Positions 42,617 to 51,002 of a stretch of DNA of 64,000 nt are shown piece after piece. The translations under genes and the position numbers were made by a program. The stretch's first letter is position 1. Each line of letters opens with the position of its first letter. Source of the stretch: Mycobacterium nebraskense (GTDB lineage Bacteria; Actinomycetota; Actinomycetes; Mycobacteriales; Mycobacteriaceae). A model generated the notes under the pieces. The model was not told the origin of the DNA and ran no database searches. It saw nothing but the letters and a program-made list of their open reading frames with translations. The stretch lies in NCBI RefSeq assembly GCF_002102255.1, contig NZ_LQPH01000129.1, positions 1 through 64,000 on the forward strand, in the 5' to 3' direction.

Positions 42617-44458
42617 TCACCGCTCGTAGAGGGCCTGGAGGCGGTCCGCGAACTTCTCGACGACCACCTTGCGCTTGAGTTTCATGCTCGGCGTCATGTC
42701 GCCCGACTCGACGGTGAATTCGCGGTCGGCGATCGTGAACTTCTTGATCTGCTCCCAGCGATTGAGTTCGGTGTTCAACGCGTCGATGTATCCGGCGATC
42801 AGCTGTTGTGTCTTGTCGTCGCGCGCTATCTCTTCGAACGACTTGCCGGCCAGGCCGTTCTTGTTGGCCCAGTCGGTGATCGCGTCGGTGTCGAGGCTGA
42901 CCAGAGCGACGCAGTATGGCTTGCCCTCCCCATAGACCACCATCTCGCTCACGTACGGGCAACGGCCTTTGAATCGCGCATCGATCGCTGACGGCGCGAC
43001 GTATTTGCCCTGCGAGGTCTTGAACATGTCCTTCTTGCGGTCGGTGATCCGCAGGAATCCGTCGGGATCGACTTCCCCGATGTCGCCGGTGTGGAACCAC
43101 CCGTCCCCGTCGAGCGCCTCGGCGGTGGCGTCCGGCAGGTCGTGGTAGGCGGTCATCAGGCCCGGCCCTTTGAGCAGGACCTCGCCGTCGTCGGCGATCT
43201 TCACATCGGTGGCCGGGAACGGCCAGCCGACCGTCCCGAACCGATAAGCGTTGGGGCGGTTGATGAACGATGCGGCTGCGGTTTCGGTCAGCCCGTAGCC
43301 CTCGAGCACGATGATCCCCACCGCATCGAACCACTGCGCGACGTCGCGGTCCAGGGCGGCCGCGGCGGAAACGAAGAACCGCAGGCGGCCGCCGAACCGC
43401 TCCCGAATCGTGGAGAACACGAGCCGGTCGGCCACCTTGTAGGCCAGCGACGACGCCAACGAGGGCTTCTTGCCGGCTTGCCGGGCTTCCGACACCTTGA
43501 TGCCGACCCCGATCGCCCAGTCGAACATCATTTTCGTGAGCCTGCCCCGTTCGGCGGCCATGTCCTGGATGCGGGCGTGCGCCTTCTCGAAGATGCGCGG
43601 TGCCGCACCCATGATGGTCGGCCGAAGGGCCGCGAGATTGTCGATGATCCGCTCGACGCGGCCGTCGATGGCGGTGGGGAAGCCGATCTGCAAAGGCAAT
43701 GCCAGCATCACCTTGCCGAACGCGTGCGCCAGCGGCAGCCAGAGGAAGTTCAGGTCGTCGGGGCCTAGGATGTCCAGCGCATCGATGGCCGCGGCGGTGT
43801 ACGTCCACGCGCCGTGCGTCAGTCGCACGCCCTTGGGCCGCCCGGTGGTGCCGGAGGTGTAGATGAGGCTGGCCAGGTGGTCGGGGCCGACGGCTGCGAC
43901 CCGCTCGTTGACGGCTTCGGGCGCGTCCGCGAGTAGCTGCTTGCCCAACAGATCCAGATCGGCAAGGGAGATCACCCAGTCGCCGTCGCCGTTGCCGTCG
44001 ATGAGGACGACCTTGCTCACGTCGGGCAGTTCGGCCCGGTGTTCGAGCAGCTTGTCCAGCTGGGTCTGGTTCTCGGCGACCACCACGCGGCTCCCGGAAT
44101 TGGCGACGATGTAGGCGACATCGGTGGCGTTCGTCGTCGGATACACGGTGGTGGTGGCGGCGCCGGCGCACATGACCGCGAAATCGACGAGCACCCATTC
44201 GTAGCGTGTCGCGCTAGCGAGCGCGACCCGATCCTCGGGCGCGATGCCCAGCGAGATCAGCCCCGCCGCGAGATTGTTCACGCGTTCGCCGACTTGCTGC
44301 CAGGTCACGCTCGCCCAAGTGTCGTCAAGCGGGTAGCGAAAGGCCTCCGCGTGTGGGGTAGCGGCGACCCGGTTGACAAACATCTGTGCCACCGACGGCG
44401 CGCGGTTCTCGATCTTGTGGAAGTTGGGCCTCTCCATTGAGGCCAGTGGTGCTTTCAT
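42617..44458 (-). CDS. Long-chain acyl-CoA synthetase, FadD15-type, 613 aa
   Basis: ANL motifs: LIYTSGTTGRPKGVRLTHG, AAAALDRDVAQWFDAVGIIV, LEGYGLTETAAASFINRPNA, GWFHTGDIGEVDPDGFLRIT and DRKKDMFKTSQGKYVAPSAI; the last forms the typical lid of the long-chain (FadD15/AMP-binding) group. The Lys near the C-terminus (SMKLKRKVVVEKF) is present. It loads fatty acids onto CoA, which fits the wax-ester and triacylglycerol genes in the same island. ATG 44458 or 44437 are both possible. Confidence 0.88.
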   Translation of the reverse strand: MKAPLASMERPNFHKIENRAPSVAQMFVNRVAATPHAEAFRYPLDDTWASVTWQQVGERVNNLAAGLISLGIAPEDRVALASATRYEWVLVDFAVMCAGAATTTVYPTTNATDVAYIVANSGSRVVVAENQTQLDKLLEHRAELPDVSKVVLIDGNGDGDWVISLADLDLLGKQLLADAPEAVNERVAAVGPDHLASLIYTSGTTGRPKGVRLTHGAWTYTAAAIDALDILGPDDLNFLWLPLAHAFGKVMLALPLQIGFPTAIDGRVERIIDNLAALRPTIMGAAPRIFEKAHARIQDMAAERGRLTKMMFDWAIGVGIKVSEARQAGKKPSLASSLAYKVADRLVFSTIRERFGGRLRFFVSAAAALDRDVAQWFDAVGIIVLEGYGLTETAAASFINRPNAYRFGTVGWPFPATDVKIADDGEVLLKGPGLMTAYHDLPDATAEALDGDGWFHTGDIGEVDPDGFLRITDRKKDMFKTSQGKYVAPSAIDARFKGRCPYVSEMVVYGEGKPYCVALVSLDTDAITDWANKNGLAGKSFEEIARDDKTQQLIAGYIDALNTELNRWEQIKKFTIADREFTVESGDMTPSMKLKRKVVVEKFADRLQALYER

Positions 44459-44613
44459 GTCGCGAATCCATTGTTGCCGAACGGATACCGATGCCGTGTT
44501 GCACCGATATACCGCTCGATCCTGCGGAGCGCGGCAACTACGCGGTAGAGACGAAAGTCCCGTGGGGATCGGCAAACGTCCCCGGCGCGCCAGGTCAGCC
44601 CGGGCGGCAGCCG

Positions 44614-44877
44614 TCAGTCGGCCAGGGCTATCTCGATGGACAGGCACTCACCGAGCGCGTGCGCCGCGGACCAATCGCCGCCTTGAAGCGCGCGCTCGAG
44701 GTCGTCAACCAACGGGCTGTGGGCACCGAGCTCCGCCAACCAGGCGGACACGGTAGCGGGAATTTGATTGGCGGGCACTCGGGCGACATGTCCCTCGTGC
44801 AGACGATCGGTCAGCTGATAGATCGTGGCCGCCTGCCTGCGCTGTGGCCAATGCTGCCGCCACTTCGCTGTATTCAT
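44614..44877 (-). CDS. Small hypothetical protein, 87 aa
   Basis: A strong ribosome site (GGGGAGGGAAC before ATG 44877) supports it. The product is helical and basic at the N-terminus (MNTAKWRQHWPQRRQAATIY), then VPANQIPATVSAWLAELGAH and VDDLERALQGGDWSAAHALG. No known motif. It lies inside the dormancy island, but a clear box is not seen next to it. Confidence 0.6.
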   Translation of the reverse strand: MNTAKWRQHWPQRRQAATIYQLTDRLHEGHVARVPANQIPATVSAWLAELGAHSPLVDDLERALQGGDWSAAHALGECLSIEIALAD

Positions 44878-45205
44878 GTTCCCTCCCCGTTAGCCTTAAC
44901 GATCCATCCGACCAGCCCCGAAGGCCCAGCCGTAGAGGCCAAGAGCATGACTACCGAATGGCTTTGGTCTCGCTTCCGGCCTGCCGAAGTCCCAGGCCGA
45001 CAGGGTCTTTTGTCACTGCGGTCACCCACTTATTTCTCCGGCGATGGCGGTGTTGGTCGCGTACCGTACATCGGGGGACAATGCACGCCACGTTACTCGT
45101 TTCGAGGGTGCCGGATTACGAAATTGGCGAGATGACCGCTTTAGCAATGGATTCGCAATCGGGACGTGATTCGGGCCGGAGTCTCGGGCTGCGGGGTGGG
45201 CCGGC
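44878..45205. promoter_or_regulatory. Intergenic region with a DosR-like site
   Basis: 328 bases upstream of both the 87-aa protein and the acetyltransferase gene. GGCCTGCCGAAGTCCCAGGC (44979-44998) keeps one DosR half (GAAGTCCC, or GGGACTTC on the other strand); the second half is weak. No gene is seen. Confidence 0.35.
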
Positions 45206-46189
45206 GTGAAGGTTGTCAGCGCCGAGGAGCTGGCGGCGGTGCCCGTGTTCGCCGATATTGGCGTGGAGGACCTTATTGGGTTGGCCGCGCTGCTCGAGCC
45301 CCTGCATGCCACCGCCGGCGAGGTCCTGATGCGGCAGGGGGAACAAGCGGAGTCATTCGCGATCATCGCGTCCGGTCGGATCGTGGTGAGTCACGCCGGC
45401 CCGAAGGGCCGGGTCACGACCACCGAGCTGTCGTCAGCGACGATCGTCGGCGAGATCGCGTTGCTGCGGCACGCGACCAGAACGGCAACGGTGACCGCGC
45501 GGGAGGACGTGTGCGGCTACATCGGATACAGCGACGCGTTCGACTGCATGCTGGTCATGCCGGCCATCGCCGACCGGATGCTGCGTACCGCGCGGCAGCG
45601 GTTGGCCGCATACATCGCCCCCATCCCGGTGTGCACCAGGGACGGTGCGGCGCTATTGCTGCGTCCCGTCCTGCCCGGCGACGCCGAACGGTTCAAGAGC
45701 AGCGGTTCGTTCTCCCGGGAGACCCTGTATCGGCGGTACCAAGGTGGCACTCCGAGCGATGCGCGCCTGACCTACCTGTTCGAGGTCGACTATGTCGACC
45801 ACTTCGTGTGGGTCGTCACCGACGGCGCGGGGGGGCCGGTCGTCGCGGATGCTCGCTTCGTCCGGGATCAAGACGACCCCGTCTCGGCTGAGGTTGCCCT
45901 CACCGTCGCGGACGGCTACCAGGGTCGCGGGATCGGCACCCTGCTGCTCGGCGCGCTGGCGGTCGCGGCGCGCGTCGACGGCATCAAACGGTTTCACGCC
46001 CGCGTGCTGACCGACAATCCTCCCGCGCGCGCGTTGGGCGACAAGGTGAACGCACGCTGGGAGCACGAGGAGCCGGGCGTGGTCACCACGACGGGCGAGA
46101 TACCGCGCTTCCGTGATCTGCCCCTCGATCGCGGCGTGTATCAGCAGATCCGGCAGGTGGCCCATCAGATGATCCATGCACTCGACTAG
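45206..46189 (+). CDS. cAMP-binding lysine acetyltransferase (PatA/Rv0998-like), 327 aa
   Basis: Residues ~12-125 form a cyclic-nucleotide-binding domain (AAVPVFADIGVEDLIGLAAL, VLMRQGEQAESFAIIASGRI, VGEIALLRHATRTATVTARE). Residues ~150-320 form a GNAT acetyltransferase (LLRPVLPGDAERFKSSGSFS, EVDYVDHFVWVVTDG, VADGYQGRGIGTLLLGALAV). M. tuberculosis Rv0998 has the same order; cAMP activates it to acetylate proteins such as acyl-CoA synthetases. The next large gene downstream encodes an acyl-activating enzyme of that superfamily. Confidence 0.9.
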   Translation: MKVVSAEELAAVPVFADIGVEDLIGLAALLEPLHATAGEVLMRQGEQAESFAIIASGRIVVSHAGPKGRVTTTELSSATIVGEIALLRHATRTATVTAREDVCGYIGYSDAFDCMLVMPAIADRMLRTARQRLAAYIAPIPVCTRDGAALLLRPVLPGDAERFKSSGSFSRETLYRRYQGGTPSDARLTYLFEVDYVDHFVWVVTDGAGGPVVADARFVRDQDDPVSAEVALTVADGYQGRGIGTLLLGALAVAARVDGIKRFHARVLTDNPPARALGDKVNARWEHEEPGVVTTTGEIPRFRDLPLDRGVYQQIRQVAHQMIHALD

Positions 46190-46296
46190 GGGCCGCAAGT
46201 GACGAATGCCCCGCACTTTGGTGGCTTTGCGCCCTTACCGGATGGCCTGGTGCGCCGCCAGCATGGGACCTGCTTTGCCAGGGAAGGAGATGCGCC

Positions 46297-46419
46297 ATGA
46301 AGCCGCTCATCGGTTGCACTCCGAAACCCCACGGCAACAGCCGCCTGGTAGCCGACGGGGTGGCTGCATTCGCGGAACGCCTCCAAAAACGGGGCGCGCG
46401 TTCCCAGGCCGCTTCATGA
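46297..46419 (+). pseudogene. Truncated flavodoxin/NADPH-dependent FMN reductase-like gene, 40 aa
   Basis: A strong ribosome site (GGAAGGAGA) precedes ATG 46297. The product PLIGCTPKPHGNSRLVADGV then AAFAERLQKRGARSQAAS looks like the N-terminal FMN-binding loop and first helix of an NADPH-dependent FMN reductase (GxxPxxxGNS), then stops at a TGA after 40 residues. The rest of such a protein (about 150 more residues) is missing. A functional mini-protein is possible but less likely. Confidence 0.4.
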
Positions 46420-46422
46420 CCG

Positions 46423-49221
46423 ATGGCAAAACAAGACTGCGCTCCTCCGCTTCTGGCCTTAGTGCGCGGCCTCGTCGAAGAGGTCCACCCGCGGGCCGCG
46501 TCACCATCGGTGACGCTTGACAGCCCGTTCGACAACCTCGGCATCGGCAGCTTGGAGCTGGCGGAATTGTTGCTGCGCGTCCAGGACAAGTTCGGGGTCG
46601 CGTTGCCGCCCCACCTCCTGGCCAGTGCGGAGACGCCCCGCGACCTGGTAGCGGCCCTCAATCCGGCCCTGGCTGACGGTCGTCCCGCGGTGCGGAAGGA
46701 CCGTGGCGTCGTTTCACTTCCCGCCACCACGCCGCCCGCTCCGACGCCGGAGTCCGCGCTGACCCTGAACGACGTGCTCAACTGGCACGTCGATGCGACC
46801 CCCGACCGAACCCACATCCGCATCCTCGACGATGCGGGCGAAGCTCTCAACGGCACCGACATGACCTACGCCGCCCTGCACCGGGAGGCGGCCGCAGTGG
46901 CGGCCGGACTGATAGCGCACGACGTCATGCCGGGCGAAGCGGTCGCCATCATGTTGCCCACCTGCCGGGCGTATTTCGTAACCTTCGCCGGTGTGGTCCT
47001 CGCTGGTGCCGTGCCCGTCCCGGTCTACCCACCGGCGCGCCCGTCCCAGCTGGCGGACCATCTGCGCCGCACCACCGGCATCCTCAGCAACGCCCGCGCC
47101 ACGATGCTCGTCACGGTGCCGGAGGCCGTTACCCTCGGTCACCTGCTGCGTTCGAATGTCGAAAGTCTGCGTCATGTCGTTGTCCCCGAAATCCTCACGC
47201 GCGCAGGCGAAGAAGCGCCAGCTCTTCCCCGGGCGCGGGCCGAGAACCTCGCGCTGGTGCAGTACACCTCGGGCAGCACCGGGCAACCCAAAGGGGTCGC
47301 GCTCACGCACAGCAACCTGCTCGCCAACATCCGCGTGATGGGTCGGGCCGCGGCGGCGAGCGGGTCGGACACGTTTGTCAGTTGGCTGCCGCTGTATCAC
47401 GACATGGGTTTGATCGGTGCGTGGTTGGGTTGCATGTACTTCGGTGTCCCGCTGGTGGTGATGAGCCCGCAGGCGTTCCTGATCCGCCCATCGCGATGGC
47501 TGTGGGCGATCCATGCCAACCGTGCCACCATGTCGGCCGGCCCGAACTTCGCCTACGAACTCTGCTTGTCAAAAATCCGTGACGACGAGATCGAGGGACT
47601 CGACCTCAGTTGCTGGCGTCTGGCCTACAACGGCGCCGAACCGGTGAGCGCTACGACCATCGAGCGGTTCGGTGATCGCTTTGCCCCGTACGGGTTTCGC
47701 CGGGAGGCGATGACGCCGGTGTATGGGCTGGCCGAGTCGTCGGTGGGCCTGGCGTTCCCCCCGCTGGGCCGCGGTCCGGTCATCGACCGAATTCGCCGAG
47801 GCTCATTCGCACGGTCCGGACATGCCGAGCCTGCCAAGCCCGGGGAGCGGGACCTTCGATTCGTCGCTTGCGGCCGACCTTTGCCAGGGCACGAAATCCG
47901 GATCGTCGACGCCGCCGGCAACGAATTGGGTGATCGCCGCGAAGGCCGCATTGAGTTCCGCGGTCCGTCGGCAACTGCGGGCTACTTCAACAACCCGACG
48001 GCGACGCGCGCGCTGTTTCACGACGGCTGGCTCGACACTGGTGATCTCGGGTACACGGTCGAGGCCGACGTCTACGTGACCGGCCGCATCAAGGACATGA
48101 TCATTCGGGCCGGACGCAACTTGCACCCCGCTGAACTGGAAGAAGCGGTGGGCGACATCAAGGGTGTCCGCAAGGGCTGTGTCGCGGTGTTCGCCTCTCC
48201 CAATCCCTCCGGTGGCCCCGAGCGACTTGTCGTCATGGCCGAGACCCGAGCGCTCCGAGACGACGCACGTGCCGCGCTACGCTCTGAAATCACAGCCACC
48301 ACAGTCGATCTGCTCGGCGTGGCGCCCGATGATGTGGTGCTGGCGCCACCACGCACGGTACTGAAGACCTCCAGCGGCAAGATCCGGCGGGCCGCCAGCC
48401 GGGCCATCTATCAGGCCGGCAAGATCGGTGCGCGGCCGCGCGCGCTGTGGTGGGAACTGGCACGGCTCCGCCTCCGCGGCGCGGCGCCGTCGCTGCGCCG
48501 CGCTCGTAGCGCGGCGGGGGATGTGGCCTTCGCCGGCTATGCGTGGGCCGTGTACGCGGTCCTGGGGTTGTCGGTTGCCGTCTTGCTGCTGGTGCTGCCA
48601 CGGGCGGGGTGGCGCTGGCGGGTGGCCCGGGGAGCGGTCCGGCTGCTGGCTCGTCTCACGGGTACGGCGATCACCGTGCATGGCCTTGACCACCTTCCCT
48701 CAGGCGCGTCCATCGCGGTGGCCAACCACCCCAGCTGGATCGATCCCTTGGCGCTGGCCTCGGTAATGCCGCAATGGTTTCACTTCGTCGCCGCCGAAGT
48801 GCTTGAGCATCAAGGGATTAACGGATTCGTGCTCCGGCGGCTGGGCCACCAGTTCGTCGAACGCCACGAGCGCGAACACGGCGTGGCGGACACCGACCGG
48901 CTGGCCGGCCTGGTGCGCGCCGGCCAGTCACTGGTCATCTTTCCCGAGGGCCGCCTGGCCCGCGCCCCCGGTTTGCGGCCGTTCCATATGGGCGCCTTCG
49001 TCGTGGCCGCCCGAACCGGAGTGACCGTCCTCCCAGTGGCGATTCGTGGGACCCGGACCATACTGCGTCCAGAGCACCATTTCCCGCGGCGCGGGTCCAT
49101 CGACATCACCGTTGGTGAGCCGATCAGACCCTCGGGCGAAAATTGGACCGCGGCAGTCGAATTGCAGCGTGTCGCGCGAAACGCCGTCCTCGCGCTCTCT
49201 GGGGAGCCGGACGTCGAATGA
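46423..49221 (+). CDS. Fusion of ACP, fatty-acyl-AMP ligase and PlsC-type acyltransferase, 932 aa
   Basis: Three domains. Residues ~1-85 are an acyl carrier protein with the pantetheine Ser at 43 (DNLGIGSLELAELLL). Residues ~105-660 form a fatty-acyl-AMP ligase: VQYTSGSTGQPKGVALTHSN (~280), SWLPLYHDMGLIGAWLG, SAGPNFAYELCLSK, GLAESSVGLAFPP and KTSSGKIRRAASR. After a membrane helix (703-726) comes a PlsC-type acyltransferase with NHPSWID (~767) and FPEGRLARAPGLR. The ligase should load a fatty acid onto the built-in ACP and the acyltransferase move it to an alcohol, perhaps a lysophospholipid. E. coli Aas has similar functions in another order and without ACP. Confidence 0.85.
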   Translation: MAKQDCAPPLLALVRGLVEEVHPRAASPSVTLDSPFDNLGIGSLELAELLLRVQDKFGVALPPHLLASAETPRDLVAALNPALADGRPAVRKDRGVVSLPATTPPAPTPESALTLNDVLNWHVDATPDRTHIRILDDAGEALNGTDMTYAALHREAAAVAAGLIAHDVMPGEAVAIMLPTCRAYFVTFAGVVLAGAVPVPVYPPARPSQLADHLRRTTGILSNARATMLVTVPEAVTLGHLLRSNVESLRHVVVPEILTRAGEEAPALPRARAENLALVQYTSGSTGQPKGVALTHSNLLANIRVMGRAAAASGSDTFVSWLPLYHDMGLIGAWLGCMYFGVPLVVMSPQAFLIRPSRWLWAIHANRATMSAGPNFAYELCLSKIRDDEIEGLDLSCWRLAYNGAEPVSATTIERFGDRFAPYGFRREAMTPVYGLAESSVGLAFPPLGRGPVIDRIRRGSFARSGHAEPAKPGERDLRFVACGRPLPGHEIRIVDAAGNELGDRREGRIEFRGPSATAGYFNNPTATRALFHDGWLDTGDLGYTVEADVYVTGRIKDMIIRAGRNLHPAELEEAVGDIKGVRKGCVAVFASPNPSGGPERLVVMAETRALRDDARAALRSEITATTVDLLGVAPDDVVLAPPRTVLKTSSGKIRRAASRAIYQAGKIGARPRALWWELARLRLRGAAPSLRRARSAAGDVAFAGYAWAVYAVLGLSVAVLLLVLPRAGWRWRVARGAVRLLARLTGTAITVHGLDHLPSGASIAVANHPSWIDPLALASVMPQWFHFVAAEVLEHQGINGFVLRRLGHQFVERHEREHGVADTDRLAGLVRAGQSLVIFPEGRLARAPGLRPFHMGAFVVAARTGVTVLPVAIRGTRTILRPEHHFPRRGSIDITVGEPIRPSGENWTAAVELQRVARNAVLALSGEPDVE

Positions 49222-49244
49222 CCGAGCAGACCGCGAGGGCGCGG

Positions 49245-49514
49245 TTACTCGTCGTGCTTGCTTACGGCCTGGCCGGCGCTTCGGACCACGCTCCGGAAGA
49301 ACTCGATGCGCGCGGTGACCAACTCGTCAGCCAGGTCCAGGGCGGCGTCGACGACGGTCTTGCGTCGGGACTGCTCGGGGAGCACCGGACTGATCTGGTC
49401 GACGAACTTGCGGACCGCCTCGATGGCGTGCTTACGGCCGGTTTCGACCGATTCCAGCACGTCGTCGGAGAGTTCGGCCCAGCGTGGCTCGGTCGTGTGC
49501 GGTGCCTCTGTCAT
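49245..49514 (-). CDS. Small helical protein, possibly phasin-like, 89 aa
   Basis: ATG 49514 follows GGAG; the frame is open far upstream, but that is antisense to the hydrolase gene. The product is amphipathic and helical: WAELSDDVLESVETGRKHAI, EAVRKFVDQISPVLP and LADELVTARIEFFRSVVRSA. Such small proteins next to neutral-lipid enzymes can coat storage inclusions, as phasins do. Inference only. Its promoter region (49515-49736) has two DosR-like sites. Confidence 0.6.
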   Translation of the reverse strand: MTEAPHTTEPRWAELSDDVLESVETGRKHAIEAVRKFVDQISPVLPEQSRRKTVVDAALDLADELVTARIEFFRSVVRSAGQAVSKHDE

Positions 49515-49661
49515 GATCCCACTCCTAGTTCGACAAGGGGGCGTTGGAGGTGCTTGTGCCGCTCCGACGTTACGACTGGCCGGGCACCGGCGCGAGTGAC
49601 GAAAGACCCTTGGCGCCCGGTCGTATGGCCCCGGACCGGTGCGTCTGCCCTCGGCTTGCCG

Positions 49662-49680
49662 ACCAAGGACTTTCGCGGCT
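49662..49680. promoter_or_regulatory. DosR-like box
   Basis: ACCAAGGACTTTCGCGGCT shares GGACTTTCG with DosR boxes, between the divergent genes starting at 49514 and 49737. Weaker than the neighbouring site at 49684-49703. Confidence 0.4.
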
Positions 49681-49683
49681 GCG

Positions 49684-49703
49684 ACCGGGCCGTAAGTCCC
49701 TAA
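49684..49703. promoter_or_regulatory. DosR box in a divergent promoter
   Basis: ACCGGGCCGTAAGTCCCTAA has AAGTCCC exactly and GGGCC as the other arm; the complement reads TTAGGGACTTACGGCCC. It lies 34 bases before ATG 49737. Confidence 0.65.
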
Positions 49704-49736
49704 CACGCCGATCTGAGCGCCTGCTAACTTGCCATC

Positions 49737-50987
49737 ATGGCGGTATCCAACGACGGCGCTTCCCGACGCCCGGGCGCTTCGCCATCGAGCCCGCCCGGCG
49801 GCGTCGGCTTGAGCAGCGCCGTCAAACCGTTCACGAGCACCGGTCGATACCTCGCTGAGTCGTGGCGCGACTATCTCGGCCAAGCGCCTGACGAACTTCC
49901 GATCGCGCGACCCACCCTGGCCCTGGCGGCGCAGGCGTTTCGCGACGAAGTCGTCCTGATGGGTTTGAAGGCGCGACGCCCGGTCAGCCGCCCCGAGGAT
50001 TTTGAGCGCATCACGAGCGAGGTGGTCACGGCGCTGAAGTTCTACGGCGATCGGGGCTGGCTCGATCATCCGAAGAGATTTTTCGGTACCCCGCCGCCGC
50101 TTTCGGACGTCACGGTGCGAAAGGTCCAAAAGGGCAGGCGTTCCTTCTATCGCATGGTCTTCGACAGTGGATACCTGCCCAGGCCAGGTGAGCCGGGCGC
50201 AGAGCGATGGATGGGCTACACCGCAAACAACCGCGAGTACGCCCTGTTGCTCCGGCATCCGCAACCACGGCCCTGGCTGGTGTGCGTGCACGGAACTGAA
50301 ATGGGCAGAGCCGCTTTGGATCTCGCCCTGTTCCGGGCCTGGCGGTTGCACGAAGATCTCGGGTTGAACGTTGTCATGCCGGTCCTCCCGATGCACGGCC
50401 CCCGGGCCCGGGGCCTGCCGAAAGGCGCGGTGTTTCCGGGAGAGGACGTCCTCGACGACGTGCATGCGACCGCGCAGGCGGTGTGGGACATCCGGCGGTT
50501 GTTGTCGTGGATACGCCGGGAAGAGCCGGAATCGCAGATCGGGTTGAACGGTCTGTCACTGGGCGGCTACATCACCGCGTTGGTCGCCAGCCTCGAAACG
50601 GGGCTGACCTGCGCGATCCTCGGTGTCCCGGTCGCAGACCTGGTCGGACTGTTGAGCCGGCACTCCGGGCTTGGCCCCGACGATCCCCGCCGCCGGACGA
50701 TCGAACTCGCCGAGCCCATCGGGCGGATGACGTCGCCCCTGTCGCTTGCTCCGCTCGTCCCCATGCCCGGCCGCTTCATCTACGCCGGCTTAGCCGATCA
50801 GGTGGTGCATCCACGCGAGCAGGTGATCCGCCTCTGGGAACACTGGGGCAAACCTGAAATCGTGTGGTACCGGGGCGGTCATACCGGCTTCTTCCGCGCA
50901 CGACCGGTACAGCGGTTCGTCGAGGCGGCGTTGCAGCAGTCGGGCCTGTTGAATGGGGCCGTGACCGAACGCGACCGCCCCGCCTGA
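49737..50987 (+). CDS. Alpha/beta-hydrolase-fold protein, 416 aa
   Basis: The nucleophile elbow is GLSLGGYITALVAS (~residue 280), the His is likely in WYRGGHTGFFRARP (~385) and an Asp precedes it in IYAGLADQVVHPREQ. The long N-terminal part (~1-150) is family-specific: RYLAESWRDYLGQAPDELPI, RVFGTP-like segments (RFFGTPPPLSDVTV). Cytoplasmic. It precedes a WS/DGAT gene by 15 bases, so a lipid-ester hydrolase or chaperone of storage-lipid metabolism is plausible. No closer family call. Confidence 0.75.
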   Translation: MAVSNDGASRRPGASPSSPPGGVGLSSAVKPFTSTGRYLAESWRDYLGQAPDELPIARPTLALAAQAFRDEVVLMGLKARRPVSRPEDFERITSEVVTALKFYGDRGWLDHPKRFFGTPPPLSDVTVRKVQKGRRSFYRMVFDSGYLPRPGEPGAERWMGYTANNREYALLLRHPQPRPWLVCVHGTEMGRAALDLALFRAWRLHEDLGLNVVMPVLPMHGPRARGLPKGAVFPGEDVLDDVHATAQAVWDIRRLLSWIRREEPESQIGLNGLSLGGYITALVASLETGLTCAILGVPVADLVGLLSRHSGLGPDDPRRRTIELAEPIGRMTSPLSLAPLVPMPGRFIYAGLADQVVHPREQVIRLWEHWGKPEIVWYRGGHTGFFRARPVQRFVEAALQQSGLLNGAVTERDRPA

Positions 50988-51002
50988 CTGCGGAGGTCGG
51001 AA

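Noticed and set aside
42591..44198. 535-codon frame inside the FadD15-type gene
   Set aside because: Shadow frame of the real ligase; no motifs.
49515..50465. Upstream extension of the 89-aa minus-strand gene to 406 codons
   Set aside because: The extension is antisense to the hydrolase gene and the ribosome site lies at the internal ATG 49514.
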